Source: Ktedonobacter robiniae (lineage in GTDB: Bacteria; Chloroflexota; Ktedonobacteria; Ktedonobacterales; Ktedonobacteraceae). From it: DNA of 64,000 bases. Positions within the stretch are counted from its first letter, which is position 1; the number at the start of each line of letters is the position of its first letter. The stretch lies in NCBI RefSeq assembly GCF_016587375.1, contig NZ_BNJG01000001.1, forward strand, positions 2,418,001-2,482,000, in the 5' to 3' direction. Position numbers and translations under genes: made by a program. Positions 44,773 through 54,606 of the stretch are shown here, in pieces. Under the pieces are notes generated by a model, which made no database searches, was not told the origin of the DNA, and saw nothing but the letters and a program-made list of their open reading frames with translations.

Positions 44773-46200
44773 ATGAAGCCGTACGAAGACGATGATGATA
44801 TGGAGTTGGAGATCGTCGACCTGGGCGATTTCGAGAATGCTCCGGAAGGTGTCTGGAAGAGTTCACTGTCATCGCGGGAGAAGAGCGCCTTGCCGGAGCC
44901 GCGCGAGCCTCTTCCACTGTGGCGGAGGCGGCGTGTGCAAGTGCCTTTTGTAACGGCGGTCTTCTGTGTGGGGCTGGTGGCGTTGCTCCTGACCAGTGGA
45001 AGCTGGTCCCGGTTCGCCAGCAAATTCGTGCCTCAGCCACCCATCACTTCCGCGAATACCCTGGATATGGGTGAGTCATGCATCAATGATGCCGAGCTGG
45101 CCCCCAATAAAGAGGTGATCGCGGTCATGGAGCGTGATTATTGCTATCTGCCCTCGCTCTCTCGGATCGAGGGGCGCACTGGTAATGCCAGACTCAAACT
45201 CTTTGACGCACACTCGAAGCGTCTCCTGGGCCAGTTTGCTCTCGCTAAAGCGATTCTCGATATCGTTCATAAGCAGCAGTTGAAGACGGAGGATGTAAGC
45301 GATATCTACTATCTTAATGTGAGCTGGTCATCTGATAGCAAGAAGGTAATTTGCGCCTTCCAACTGGCTCTGACACCCAAGAATTCGATGTTCGTGGGGA
45401 CGCTCAAGACGCTGGCGGGCTTGTATGTGCTCGATCTGCCAAAACAAACGCATATCTATCTCGCCACTCACGAGTCCAGTGCCGCATCTTCTTCGAGCTT
45501 TATGGAGCTGGGCTTGGTCTGGGATGTACTGAGGGGTGTGCAGGTGCCGCAAGCTGCACATGTGCTGGAGACCAGCGCCAATACTGGCTTACAATGGGAC
45601 GAGCAAGGGCACCTGGTACAGCCGCCAGCAGGTACGCTCTCGGGTACAGATGTGGGAAGCGTGCATAGTGGAGAGCCCTTTACTTTCTGGCAGCCTGGAA
45701 AGGTCCAGGTCGTGGATACGACGCCGGAGAGGCAGTATGTCTGGAATGCCTCCTGCGTGAGCTGGTCGAGTGATGGGCGCTATATGGCTATCCTCTACTG
45801 GCAGGCGCGTATAAGCCTACCCGGGCAAGCGCCCTTAGCGCCGAATGTGTTGAAGGGAGCCTCACTGGATCAATTGCCAGTCTTACCTGTGCATGATAAA
45901 GCTCTTGAGATGCTTCTGCGCTCCCAATCTAAAGGTCTGGAGACGAAGACGTTTGCCTGGAGGCCCGATGGCCAGGTGCTGGCGGTGTATGATCATCAAG
46001 GAGAGCGTCTCTCGCTCTATAACGCCAATACGGGCGCGCTCTGGCGTGTGTATGGTGTCTCCGTGAGCGATCATAACGATGAGGCGGCGGACCTGATCGC
46101 CTCCAGCGTGCTGCAATGGACCCCCGATGGTAAGACGCTCTTCCTGGCCCTGCGCACCGGTTCCATGCAGCTCTGGCAGGGAAGTGTCCTTCCCGCCTGA
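44773..46200 (+). CDS. Single-pass membrane protein with WD40/TolB-like propeller
   Basis: A 475-residue protein. Residues 1-60 are acidic then Arg-rich (EDDDDMELEIVDLGDFE, LPLWRRRRVQV), one membrane helix follows (PFVTAVFCVGLVALLL), and the rest is outside and beta-rich with WD40/TolB-like blade ends: LNVSWSSDSKKVICAFQ, CVSWSSDGRYMAILYW, FAWRPDGQVLAVYDHQ, LQWTPDGKTLFLALR. A function such as scaffolding is plausible but not shown. ATG 44773 is used because the open frame upstream begins inside the rnj terminator. The stop codon is inside the left arm of the next palindrome. Confidence 0.68.
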   Translation: MKPYEDDDDMELEIVDLGDFENAPEGVWKSSLSSREKSALPEPREPLPLWRRRRVQVPFVTAVFCVGLVALLLTSGSWSRFASKFVPQPPITSANTLDMGESCINDAELAPNKEVIAVMERDYCYLPSLSRIEGRTGNARLKLFDAHSKRLLGQFALAKAILDIVHKQQLKTEDVSDIYYLNVSWSSDSKKVICAFQLALTPKNSMFVGTLKTLAGLYVLDLPKQTHIYLATHESSAASSSSFMELGLVWDVLRGVQVPQAAHVLETSANTGLQWDEQGHLVQPPAGTLSGTDVGSVHSGEPFTFWQPGKVQVVDTTPERQYVWNASCVSWSSDGRYMAILYWQARISLPGQAPLAPNVLKGASLDQLPVLPVHDKALEMLLRSQSKGLETKTFAWRPDGQVLAVYDHQGERLSLYNANTGALWRVYGVSVSDHNDEAADLIASSVLQWTPDGKTLFLALRTGSMQLWQGSVLPA

Positions 46201-46247
46201 TGAGGTTGTGGTGCTGCGTGCAGCACCACAACCTCATCAGGCGGGAA
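46190..46247. repeat. 28-bp-arm palindrome containing a stop codon
   Basis: Arms 46190-46217 and 46220-46247 with a 2-nt loop. The TGA stop of the WD40-like gene (46198-46200) and three upstream codons lie inside the left arm. There is no U-run. Confidence 0.85.
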
Positions 46248-46337
46248 AAACTCCTGTTCTGCTACTTGCTTCTTTTGAACATCTGCGCTATCATAACGGG
46301 TGTCTCCGACGTTATGCACTCAGGAGGGAACCTCATT

Positions 46338-49300
46338 ATGGCTGGTAGTAGCTCGAAAAAAGAGGCGAGGAGCCAGGTAAGCGGCACTTCGCGCGTGAGT
46401 AGCGCCGCGGGCGCGGTCGGTTCGCAAAGCGTACAGAAGGCTCAAATGGAGCAGCGCACGAACCTTCCCTCTTCGCGCCAGGGGCAGACTCCGCGTACGC
46501 GTGCCAGCGCTTCGTCTTCGCCTTCGCGTTCGGGTCGTGGAGCGTCCACGTCGGGCGTGCGCAAGAAGGGCGCGGCCTCTAGTCGTCCGGGCGCGTCTCC
46601 TCGCTCTGCCGCTCCCCCTCCTGCCACTAGCGATACGCGCTTTCTTCAGTGGGCGCAGCAGAAATGGGCCTCGTTGGAGGCACACCAGCGCCAGCGGGTA
46701 TTTAGTAGTGTGCTGCTGGTGCTTTCTCTGCTCCTCTTTGGCTCGCTGACCTTCTTTAGTAAGGTTCCCGTTCTGCGCAATATTAACCAGTTCTTTCTTG
46801 TCTTCTTTGGCTGGTCAGCCTATCCGCTCGCCATAGGGCTGGTGCTCTTCGCTGCCGCCCACCTGATGGAAGGCTTGCGCAATGAACGCCTGGTGCGCCT
46901 CTCTATGGTCTGGGGGTTGGTTGTTATCTGGATCTTGCTCCTCGTAGAGAGTCGTCTGCTGCTGGGCTATGGCAAGGCGGGCGTGCTGGCCGACCTGCTG
47001 GCGCTGCCACTCCTGGGCTGGCCGACCGCGGTTGCACACGTGGGCCTGATTGGTCTGATTATCTTAGCTATTATCCTTACCTTCCGTATCACCTTTGGCC
47101 ATGTTCTGCTTGTCGTCGGTTTCTTCCAGCGCCTGGTCGCTGATCCCCTACCGCGCGCAGGTGAGTCCGATGAGATTGAGCTGAGCGAGAGGCGGCGGAT
47201 TTCCGCCTTCCTGGGACAGCGCCCGCGCTTCAGTCGCTTTGGTAATAGCGCCGGTATTAAGATTGGACCCCAGGATGATGAGGAGGAAGAGGAGGAGATC
47301 GACGAGACGCCAACGATCCCCAATGACCGCGAGGCAGTACAGCAGATCGTGATGGCTGCCAAGAGGCGTTCCGCTCCTCCTCCGCAGTACGAGGACGAAG
47401 AGGATGATGAGAATGTTGAGTTTGAGCAGGACTTCGGCTTTGATGACGAAGACGATGACCCACGCAACGATATCAATATTCATAAGCACCACGTCGGTTC
47501 TGTGCCACGCCGGGACCTCAAGGTTCCCCCGGCGCTTGACGCCAGGGGCTATGCCAAATCGGTGCGCGGTGCTAACCAGCAGGAACTGCCCTTCAATGAA
47601 AGCCAGGCGCGGCGTGCAGGCGCAAAACGTGGCGAAGAGATCGCGAACAGCCGTATGGAGCCGCTCGCGCCCAATCCCCGCCTGGGTAAACGCCAGGAGC
47701 AGCAGGCGATAAATCTGCCAGGGGGAGAGACCGCCCCCAAAATCCCTAAGGGCGCGAAGAATGTTCCATCCCAGGTCATGCCGAACGTGGTCTCGCGCTG
47801 GAAACTGCCAGAGAACACACTGCTCAATAACGCGGAGGAGACTAAGCTCCAGGCCTATGGCGACGACACGGCTGAGCTGGCGCGCCTGATCCAGGAGACC
47901 CTGCACAGCTTCCATGTCAATGCCGAGGTACGCCCAGAGGATATCAGTATCGGGCCTACCGTGATTCGTTTCGGTATTCGGCCCACGGGCAAGGCCTCGA
48001 TGATCAAGGACGACAAAACCGGCAGGATGATTCCCGCGCTCGATGCCGCCGGGAATATCGTTTATGAGACGCGCACGCGTGTGAGCCGCATCATGGCCTT
48101 ACAAAATGACTTGGCTCTGGTGCTCGAAGCCAAAACGATTCGTATGGAGGCACCCGTCCCTGGTCGTCCCTACGTCGGTGTGGAGGTCCCTAACAAGAAC
48201 AGTCGCATGGTGACCCTGCGCGAGGTGCTGGAGAGCAAAGAGTACCATGCCGCGAAGGGGAAGTCCAAGCTCTCTATTGGCCTGGGCAAGGACGTTGCTG
48301 GTCAGGTGCGCCTGGGTGACCTGGCGCGTATGCCGCACCTGCTGATCGCGGGCGCGACTGGAGCTGGCAAGAGCGTCTGTATCAATACGATTATCGCCAG
48401 CATCCTGACGCAGGCCACGCCCGATGATGTACGCATGCTGATGGTTGACCCCAAAATGGTTGAGTTGAGCCTGTACAATGGGATTCCGCACCTGCTCTCG
48501 CCCGTGGTTATTGATGTCGATAAGGTGGTGCCACTCTTAAAGAACGCCATCAATGAGATGGAGCGGCGCTATCGCCTCTTCTCTCAACTGGGTGTGCGTA
48601 ACCTGGACGGTTACCGCAAGATGCGCCGCGAGCGCATCGCCAATGGCGATACCTCGCTGAATAATCTCCCGGCAATCGTGATCATTATCGATGAGCTGGC
48701 TGACCTGATGATGGCTGCCCCCGAAGAGGTGGAGTCCATGATCTGTCGCCTGGCGCAGCTAGCGCGCGCAACTGGTATTCACCTGGTTATCGCGACGCAG
48801 CGCCCCTCAGTGGATGTGATCACTGGCTTGATCAAGGCGAATATTCCCACGCGTATCTCCTTCATGGTCAGCTCGGCTGTGGACTCGCGCACGATTATCG
48901 ATATGGGTGGTGCTGAGCGGCTGCTGGGACGCGGCGATATGCTCTATCTCCCGGCGGATGCAGGACGCCCTGAGCGCATTCAGGGAGCCTTCCTGGCTGA
49001 TGAGGAAGTGGAGCGCCTGGTGGAATACTGGAGCAAGCAGGCCCAGGCCATCGCTAATGAGGGGGCTGAGGATCCAGTTGCCGCATCCGTGCCTCAGGCC
49101 GTTGAGCCGGGCTGGGAGATCAAGGATGAGCCAAACTCCGATGACGTGGAGCTGGATGATGAGCTGCTCGACCGCGCCGAGGAGATCGTGCGCGAGTATG
49201 GGCGTGCCTCCATCTCGCTGCTCCAGCGCCGCCTGCGCGTCGGCTATTCACGCGCGGCCCGCCTGATCGATCTGCTGGAGGATAGAGGCATTATCGGCCA

Positions 49301-49493
49301 GTTCGAGCCAGGTGGGCGCGCACGAGAGATTCTAGATGGCAGCAATGGTGGAGGATCGCATCATCACGCCGATGAATCTGGCGACTCACTGGCCGATGTC
49401 GCGGAGGATATCGCCGCCGAAGAGCGTGCCCGTAACGATTTCCTGCGCCAGCAGGCCGCAAAGCGCAACATCGCCGCTCGCCAGGAAGAGTAA
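46338..49493 (+). CDS. ftsK: DNA translocase FtsK/SpoIIIE
   Basis: A 1051-residue protein. A 100-residue Ser/Ala/Arg-rich leader precedes four membrane helices (about 115-270), then an acidic Glu/Asp-rich linker. The alpha/beta translocase domain follows (GVEVPNKNSRMVTLREVL; Walker A IAGATGAGKSVCINTII; Walker B IVIIIDELADLMM; ATQRPSVDVITGLIKANIP; GRGDMLYLPAD) and a C-terminal gamma winged helix (EYGRASISLLQRRLRVGYSRA). It pumps chromosome DNA through the closing septum and activates dimer resolution. ATG 46338 has AGGAGGGAA at the right distance; the longer open frame starts in the palindrome. It is convergent with trmD across a 62-bp palindrome. Confidence 0.95.
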   Translation: MAGSSSKKEARSQVSGTSRVSSAAGAVGSQSVQKAQMEQRTNLPSSRQGQTPRTRASASSSPSRSGRGASTSGVRKKGAASSRPGASPRSAAPPPATSDTRFLQWAQQKWASLEAHQRQRVFSSVLLVLSLLLFGSLTFFSKVPVLRNINQFFLVFFGWSAYPLAIGLVLFAAAHLMEGLRNERLVRLSMVWGLVVIWILLLVESRLLLGYGKAGVLADLLALPLLGWPTAVAHVGLIGLIILAIILTFRITFGHVLLVVGFFQRLVADPLPRAGESDEIELSERRRISAFLGQRPRFSRFGNSAGIKIGPQDDEEEEEEIDETPTIPNDREAVQQIVMAAKRRSAPPPQYEDEEDDENVEFEQDFGFDDEDDDPRNDINIHKHHVGSVPRRDLKVPPALDARGYAKSVRGANQQELPFNESQARRAGAKRGEEIANSRMEPLAPNPRLGKRQEQQAINLPGGETAPKIPKGAKNVPSQVMPNVVSRWKLPENTLLNNAEETKLQAYGDDTAELARLIQETLHSFHVNAEVRPEDISIGPTVIRFGIRPTGKASMIKDDKTGRMIPALDAAGNIVYETRTRVSRIMALQNDLALVLEAKTIRMEAPVPGRPYVGVEVPNKNSRMVTLREVLESKEYHAAKGKSKLSIGLGKDVAGQVRLGDLARMPHLLIAGATGAGKSVCINTIIASILTQATPDDVRMLMVDPKMVELSLYNGIPHLLSPVVIDVDKVVPLLKNAINEMERRYRLFSQLGVRNLDGYRKMRRERIANGDTSLNNLPAIVIIIDELADLMMAAPEEVESMICRLAQLARATGIHLVIATQRPSVDVITGLIKANIPTRISFMVSSAVDSRTIIDMGGAERLLGRGDMLYLPADAGRPERIQGAFLADEEVERLVEYWSKQAQAIANEGAEDPVAASVPQAVEPGWEIKDEPNSDDVELDDELLDRAEEIVREYGRASISLLQRRLRVGYSRAARLIDLLEDRGIIGQFEPGGRAREILDGSNGGGSHHHADESGDSLADVAEDIAAEERARNDFLRQQAAKRNIAARQEE

Positions 49494-49494
49494 T

Positions 49495-49556
49495 GAGGAA
49501 TTATAGGTGCCATGCATGCCTCCGATCGGAGGCATGCATGGCACCTATAATTCCTC
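49495..49556. repeat. 62-bp perfect loopless palindrome between ftsK and trmD
   Basis: 31 + 31 bp, centred on TCCGA/TCGGA, starting one base after the ftsK stop codon and covering the last codons and stop of trmD (49545-49556). Its inner GCATGC/GCATGC blocks are themselves palindromic. No U-run is present. Confidence 0.9.
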
Positions 49557-50267
49557 TTCTATCTCTTTGAGCAGTTTTTTATCTTGCTTGCTAGTGAGGT
49601 CGAGTTGGGCGTAAAGGTCGGGACGGCGTAGGTGCGTCTTCTTCAGGGCCTCCTTGCGGCGCCAACGTGCGATCTGCTCGTGGTGGCCCGAGAGCAGGAC
49701 ATCGGGCACGCGCCAGCCACGGAACTCGGGCGGGCGTGTGTAGTGAGGATATTCCAGCATATGGCTGGAGTGCGACTCCTCAGTGGTCGAGCCTTCGGCA
49801 AGAACGCCGGGCAGGAGGCGACTCACCGCGTCAACAACGATCATGGCCGCAAGTTCGCCCCCTGTGAGCACATAATCGCCAATCGAGATTTCATCGGTGA
49901 CAAGGTGCTGGATCACGCGCTCATCGATGCCCTCGTAGTGCCCACACAGCAATGTGATGCGCGACTCCTGTGCCAGGTCCTGCGCGATCTGCTGATTAAA
50001 GAGGCGCCCCTGTGGCGTCAGGTAGATGATGGGACCGCCCTGGTGGACCGCCTCAATGGCGTTAAAGATGGGACCTGGCTTCATGACCATGCCAGCGCCT
50101 CCACCATAGGGATAATCATCCACGACATGATGCTTATCCGTTGTGGCATCACGAATGTTGTGAAGCGCCACGCTCAGCAGCTCACGGTCCTGGGCGCGCT
50201 TGAGAATGCTCTCAGTTAATGGCCCCTGAAACATGCCAGGGAAGAGGGTAAAAATATCAAAATGCAT
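49545..50267 (-). CDS. trmD: tRNA (guanine-37-N1)-methyltransferase
   Basis: A 240-residue SPOUT methyltransferase. It starts [21 protein letters not shown], has the [19 protein letters not shown] segment near 50, [13 protein letters not shown] near 110 and the trefoil-knot SAM site [16 protein letters not shown] near 130. It ends with a Lys/Glu-rich helix. It methylates G37 of tRNAs decoding CUN, CCN and CGG codons, which prevents +1 frameshifting. It stands alone here, without rimM or rplS beside it. The last four codons plus the stop are part of a perfect palindrome shared with the ftsK end. Confidence 0.95.
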   Translation of the reverse strand: MHFDIFTLFPGMFQGPLTESILKRAQDRELLSVALHNIRDATTDKHHVVDDYPYGGGAGMVMKPGPIFNAIEAVHQGGPIIYLTPQGRLFNQQIAQDLAQESRITLLCGHYEGIDERVIQHLVTDEISIGDYVLTGGELAAMIVVDAVSRLLPGVLAEGSTTEESHSSHMLEYPHYTRPPEFRGWRVPDVLLSGHHEQIARWRRKEALKKTHLRRPDLYAQLDLTSKQDKKLLKEIEEEL

Positions 50268-50306
50268 GATAATATTCCGGTCGTTAATGAAGCAGTATGT
50301 CTCCAG

Positions 50307-50367
50307 GGGGTATTAGGATGTGATGGTGGGCTGGCTCCGCCAGCCCACCATCACATCCTAATACCCC
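50307..50367. repeat. 29-bp-arm palindrome upstream of two divergent genes
   Basis: Arms 50307-50335 and 50339-50367 around TCC. It lies 40 bp upstream of trmD and 220 bp upstream of the PAS kinase gene, so it is downstream of neither. The remainder of the 320-bp gap (50268-50587) shows no gene. Confidence 0.85.
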
Positions 50368-50587
50368 AGTGAGCCACGCAGTGGTGATCTGTATTGAGAG
50401 AAAAGTATATCAAGTGAGGGGAAAAAAGACAAGAAAGCAGGAGGTGCGCATAAAGAGTATCTTTCTTTCTGCCAGGAGGTGTGCTACACTGACAGAAGCA
50501 ATTTTAACCTTCTAACGAACTCCTGGTTTTCAACCGGCCAGCCCGTACATCTGCCAGATCAAACGTCGAGTGGAGTCTATTATTCCT

Positions 50588-52303
50588 ATGTCCTGGTCTC
50601 AATCGCATCAGTCCGAAGATCTGCACGACCAAATAACTCTTCTGATTGGAAGCGCTATACAATTGCTAGGAAGCGATGCTGGTGTCTTTGTCATCTCCAA
50701 TGAGGCCTTTGATCCACAGCGAAACGTTGAGTATATCGCCTATCACCTGCGCCCGGAGGTGCTTCCTGATCTATTACAGCGCGTTCAGGAGGGTTTGCAG
50801 CCTACCTCGCGCCACCCCATGGTGATAGAGATTCTGGAGCCTGCCTGGGCCAGGAGGGTGTATGCTGAGGAGCAGGTGGAGAGTAACGGCACGCATGACG
50901 CCAGCGGTGAGCCGCATGAGTCTGAGGCAACACCTTCACCAGGGCCGGAGAAGGATGCGTCCTGGCACGAGCTAGAGGTTTGCTCACTTGCCGTCTTTGA
51001 TGCGGCAGGCCCGCTGGGGACACTGCACTTTCTTCGCTCCACCGGTACCCGCTCATGCTTTGAAGTGCATGAAGAGAAGATTGGGGTGCGCCAGGGGAAG
51101 CATACATATGACTCTGACGCGGAAGAAGGAGGCGAGGAGAACGCCACTCTGCGCATGTTTATTGTGCAACTGGCCGCGTCCCTGCGTTGTGCCTTTAAGG
51201 CTCAGGCCCTGGTGAGCGAGCAGGAGCGTCTGGCCTCCATCTTTCGCTATAGCACCGAGGGCCTCCTGACCGTCGATAGCGCGCTAAGGATAATTGATTT
51301 TAATCCCGCCATGGAGAAGTTGACCGGGTGGCGCGAAAGCGAGGTATTGGGGGAATTATATTTCTCGGTACTGCGTCCTCGCGACCGGCAGGGCAATGAG
51401 CTAAGCTTGCAGGAATCGCCAATCTTGCAGGCCTTCGCGGGCCAGCGTGTCGTCAACCGCGAGATGATTTTTACCACACGTGATGGCCTGCCCGTCGATG
51501 TGCGTGTAACTGCCTCCTGTGTTCGTTCAGCGCGTGGGGAGCCGCTCAATGGCTTTCTCACGGTGCATGATATCACACTGGAGCGCGAGCAGGAGGAGCA
51601 GCGCTCGACCTTTATCTCCGTGGTCTCGCATGAGCTACAGACGCCCATTGCCATCATCAAGGGCTATGCCTCGACCCTGGCGCGTATTGGGAGTCGCCTC
51701 GCGCCTCAGGCCTTGCAGACGCGGTTGGTTGCGATTGAAGAGGAGGCCGACCGCTTAAATAAGCTAGTGGGGAACCTGTTGTATGCCTCGCGTATCCAGG
51801 CCAATGGCCTCCAGATGGAGATTGCGCCCCTGGACCTGGAGCCACTGATCGAGACGGTTATCAGGCGCTTGAAGATACGCTACGCCGACTTGCAGGCCAC
51901 GCTTGAGATATCGCCCGACCTGCCGAGCGTCATGGCGGATCGCGAGCGGATTGAAGAAGTGTTACAAAATTTGCTGGATAACGCGATCAAATATTCGTCG
52001 GGCCAGCTCAAGATTACCATTTCCGCGCGTGCCACCAGCAACGAGGTTATTGTAAGCGTACGCGATACGGGCATGGGGATCTCGTTACGCGACCAGGAGC
52101 AGATTTTTAAGCGTTTTCGTCGCATTGGCAATCCCCTGGCGCAGTCTACCCCGGGCACGGGTCTGGGCCTCTATATCTGTCGTGCCATCGTGGAGGCTCA
52201 CGGGGGCCGGATCTGGGTAGAGAGTACCCTGCGTCAGGGATCAACATTTTCATTTAGCCTGCCGCGCGAGAAGCAGGCACAGTTACCGATGGTGGTGTTT
52301 TGA
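50588..52303 (+). CDS. PAS-domain sensor histidine kinase
   Basis: A 571-residue cytosolic kinase. A GAF-like N-terminal region (about 10-200) with a poorly conserved Glu/Ser-rich insert is followed by a PAS domain (about 215-335: [42 protein letters not shown]). The transmitter comes next: H-box [20 protein letters not shown] with phospho-His 348, N-box [16 protein letters not shown]1 [10 protein letters not shown]2 [21 protein letters not shown] 50588 is preferred over a GTG at 50570, which has no ribosome site. Its TGA stop overlaps the ATG of the response regulator, so the two are translationally coupled and form one signalling pair. Confidence 0.92.
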   Translation: MSWSQSHQSEDLHDQITLLIGSAIQLLGSDAGVFVISNEAFDPQRNVEYIAYHLRPEVLPDLLQRVQEGLQPTSRHPMVIEILEPAWARRVYAEEQVESNGTHDASGEPHESEATPSPGPEKDASWHELEVCSLAVFDAAGPLGTLHFLRSTGTRSCFEVHEEKIGVRQGKHTYDSDAEEGGEENATLRMFIVQLAASLRCAFKAQALVSEQERLASIFRYSTEGLLTVDSALRIIDFNPAMEKLTGWRESEVLGELYFSVLRPRDRQGNELSLQESPILQAFAGQRVVNREMIFTTRDGLPVDVRVTASCVRSARGEPLNGFLTVHDITLEREQEEQRSTFISVVSHELQTPIAIIKGYASTLARIGSRLAPQALQTRLVAIEEEADRLNKLVGNLLYASRIQANGLQMEIAPLDLEPLIETVIRRLKIRYADLQATLEISPDLPSVMADRERIEEVLQNLLDNAIKYSSGQLKITISARATSNEVIVSVRDTGMGISLRDQEQIFKRFRRIGNPLAQSTPGTGLGLYICRAIVEAHGGRIWVESTLRQGSTFSFSLPREKQAQLPMVVF

Positions 52304-53025
52304 TGGAGAACGAAGTTTTTGATCAGCGTGATATGACCATTCTCATTGTGGATGATGAGCCACGCATCCGCGACTTTGTGCGTATGAACCTGGAAATGGA
52401 GCACTACCGCGTTATCGAGGCCAGTAATGGCTTGGAGGCGCTTGATCAGCTACGCGAGCACCTGCCTGACCTGGTAGTCCTGGATGTCATGATGCCAGAG
52501 ATGGACGGCTTCGAGACCTTAAAAGCCATTCGCGAGGTCTCGACCGTGCCAGTGGTGATGCTGACAGTGCGCCAGAGCGAGCAAGATAAGATTCGCGGGC
52601 TGGACCTGGGAGCCGATGACTATATCGCCAAGCCCTTCAGTCCACCCGAACTACTCTCGCGTATTCGCGCCCTGCTGCGCCGCTCGCTCATGTCCCCCCC
52701 GGCGCGTAAGACCGAGATCGTGGTCGACGAAGACCTGCAAATAGACTTCGCGCGTCGCGAGGTCATGGTGCGCGGCAAGAAGGTCGTCTTGCGGCCAACG
52801 GAGTACCGTCTTCTCTATCACCTGGTGAGCAATGCGGGGCGGCTGATGACGCACGAGACTCTGCTCTCAAAGGTCTGGGGGCGAGAGTATCGCGACGAGG
52901 CCCACTATTTACGTCTCTACATCACCTATTTGCGCCAGAAACTAGAGGAAGATCCAGCCCATCCTAAATATATACTCACGGAACGTGGTATTGGATACCG
53001 CTTCAAAGAGCTAGACAATCAGTAG
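52303..53025 (+). CDS. OmpR/PhoB-family response regulator
   Basis: A 240-residue regulator. The receiver is residues 10-125 with [12 protein letters not shown], phospho-acceptor D61 in [14 protein letters not shown] in VVMLTVRQ and K110 in IAKPFSPPE. The winged-helix DNA-binding domain is at 145-237 ([48 protein letters not shown]). The ATG overlaps the kinase stop codon. It should activate or repress promoters when phosphorylated by the adjacent PAS kinase. The UroD-family gene starts 33 bp downstream and may be cotranscribed. Confidence 0.95.
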   Translation: MENEVFDQRDMTILIVDDEPRIRDFVRMNLEMEHYRVIEASNGLEALDQLREHLPDLVVLDVMMPEMDGFETLKAIREVSTVPVVMLTVRQSEQDKIRGLDLGADDYIAKPFSPPELLSRIRALLRRSLMSPPARKTEIVVDEDLQIDFARREVMVRGKKVVLRPTEYRLLYHLVSNAGRLMTHETLLSKVWGREYRDEAHYLRLYITYLRQKLEEDPAHPKYILTERGIGYRFKELDNQ

Positions 53026-53058
53026 ATCTCGCATCAGAGAAAGGATCAAGAAGCTAGC

Positions 53059-54045
53059 ATGAATAAGAAGGAACGTGTTGAAGCCGTGCTACGCGGTGAG
53101 GCGGTTGACCGGGTTCCGGTGAGCGCCTGGTGGCATGATTACCAGCGTGAAGGCAGCGCCCAGATGTTGGCCGAGGCCACTCTGGAGAGCTATAGCCGCT
53201 ATGACTGGGATTATGTCAAGGTCACGCCACGATCGAGCTATATTGTGGAAGGCTGGAAAGCGCGCTATAAGCTGTCCACGGAGAAGTATATGCCGCCTGT
53301 GTTGGAGACTACGCCCATTCGTGGCTCCTCCGATTGGAAGCGCCTACGGCATATTGAGCCTGACCAGGGCTCGCTGGGCGAGCAGCTTTTAGCGCTGCAA
53401 CTGATCAACCACGCGCTGGGCTTTGAAGCCTATTTCTTGGAGACTGTCTTCTCTCCCCTGGCGGTGGCGCAGATCCTGGTGGGTGGGAGTGAACAGGTGC
53501 TCCTGACGATGCGCGAGGATCGCAACGCCATGCATGCCGCGCTCCGTGTTATCTCTGAAACGATTACCTCGTTTGCGATTGCCTGCCTGGAGCAGGGCGC
53601 GCATGGTATTTATTATGAAACCAATGGCTGGGCCAGCACCGAGCAGTTGACCGCCGACAAGTATCGTGAATTTGGCGAGCAGTATGACCAGGAGATTCTC
53701 GACGCACTGAAGAGTCGCAGCAAGTGTACGGCGCTCCATAATAGTGGCGCGAACATCCATTTTGACCTGCTGGCGAGTTATCCTATTCATGCCATCAACT
53801 GGGCCAGCGAGGCGAGTGGGAATCCCGACTTGCGCGATGGGCAGCGCCGCTCAGGGAAAGTTGTCATGGGTGGCTTGAGCCAGGGGGCCTTCCAGAAGGG
53901 CGCCAGCCCCAGCCAGGTGCAGGACGAGGTTGGTAGTGCGCTTGAAGCCACGGGTGGAAAGCATCTACTGCTCGCGCCTGGAGGCTCTCTCACCCCCGAC
54001 GTGCCGACGAAGAGCCTCAATGCATTACGCCGCGTGTTATCTTGA
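53059..54045 (+). CDS. Uroporphyrinogen-decarboxylase-family protein (methyltransferase-like)
   Basis: A 328-residue TIM-barrel protein of the UroD superfamily. It starts MNKKERVEAVLRGEAVDRVPVSAWW, the opening common to MtaA/MtbA-like methyltransferases and UroD, but true UroD carries R-Q-A-G-R near the start, which is absent here. SAWWHDY takes its place. The middle has GAHGIYYETNGWAS and the end KHLLLAPGGSLTPDVPTKSLNALRR, matching the usual C-terminal APGC/GGSI-like cofactor-site region. It is not a housekeeping heme enzyme by these marks; demethylation, corrinoid-linked methyl transfer or other TIM-barrel chemistry is possible. It follows the kinase/regulator pair on the same strand. Confidence 0.78.
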   Translation: MNKKERVEAVLRGEAVDRVPVSAWWHDYQREGSAQMLAEATLESYSRYDWDYVKVTPRSSYIVEGWKARYKLSTEKYMPPVLETTPIRGSSDWKRLRHIEPDQGSLGEQLLALQLINHALGFEAYFLETVFSPLAVAQILVGGSEQVLLTMREDRNAMHAALRVISETITSFAIACLEQGAHGIYYETNGWASTEQLTADKYREFGEQYDQEILDALKSRSKCTALHNSGANIHFDLLASYPIHAINWASEASGNPDLRDGQRRSGKVVMGGLSQGAFQKGASPSQVQDEVGSALEATGGKHLLLAPGGSLTPDVPTKSLNALRRVLS

Positions 54046-54123
54046 GTTATCCTGCTTGACACTCTGAAGCGCATTCGCTATACTCACACATAATTTTAAC
54101 CGCATAATGAATGCACTCCATTT

Positions 54124-54288
54124 CGGTAGAGACCCGCTTTAGCGCGTCCAAATGCCATTTATGGCAGTGCGGCGTAAGCCTGCTTTTTGAGGGGGCGTGT
54201 TTGCCTCACGATGGTGCAGACAGAGGCGTTTTTGGGCTGCGCCTACAGGCGATTAATCGCCTGTAGGCGCTAAAGCGGGTTCCTACCG
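54124..54288. repeat. 165-bp MITE-like element with terminal inverted repeats
   Basis: The ends CGGTAGAGACCCGCTTTAGCG and the complement of CGCTAAAGCGGGTTCCTACCG match at 19 of 21 positions. Inside at 54239-54270 is a perfect 16+16 bp loopless palindrome. No clear target duplication or coding capacity is seen. The surrounding gap 54046-54606 shows nothing else I can support beyond AT-rich sequence before the Nudix gene. Confidence 0.75.
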
Positions 54289-54606
54289 ATGGGAGAGCCG
54301 CCTTTGTAGGCGTGTACGTGAGTAGCGCTCTTGCGTGATCTGCTCTAATCGCCAAGGATGGCTAAGGACGGGGCAGGATGGAAAAAATGTTGTATAGTGT
54401 ATTCGATATTCGTCTACGATAGAGAAGCTAGCGAGATACGCCTGGGTTGTCATGAGGTATGGGCGTGTATAGCGCGAATAGTCAATGATGACGAACTGAA
54501 TAGGAAGATAGAGTGTGCTACCAGTCTGCCAATCTGGTAACATGGTAGTAATTCATTCATCTATAGACCTATTCAGTACAATTAGAGGGGGGTTGAAGCG
54601 CGAGAA

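Noticed and set aside
47148..47915. Minus-strand open frame of 255 codons opposite ftsK
   Set aside because: It mirrors the FtsK linker region; codon-bias shadow without its own start signals.
54358..54540. 60-codon plus-strand open frame before the Nudix gene
   Set aside because: No ribosome site, no domain and an unlikely composition; treated as intergenic.
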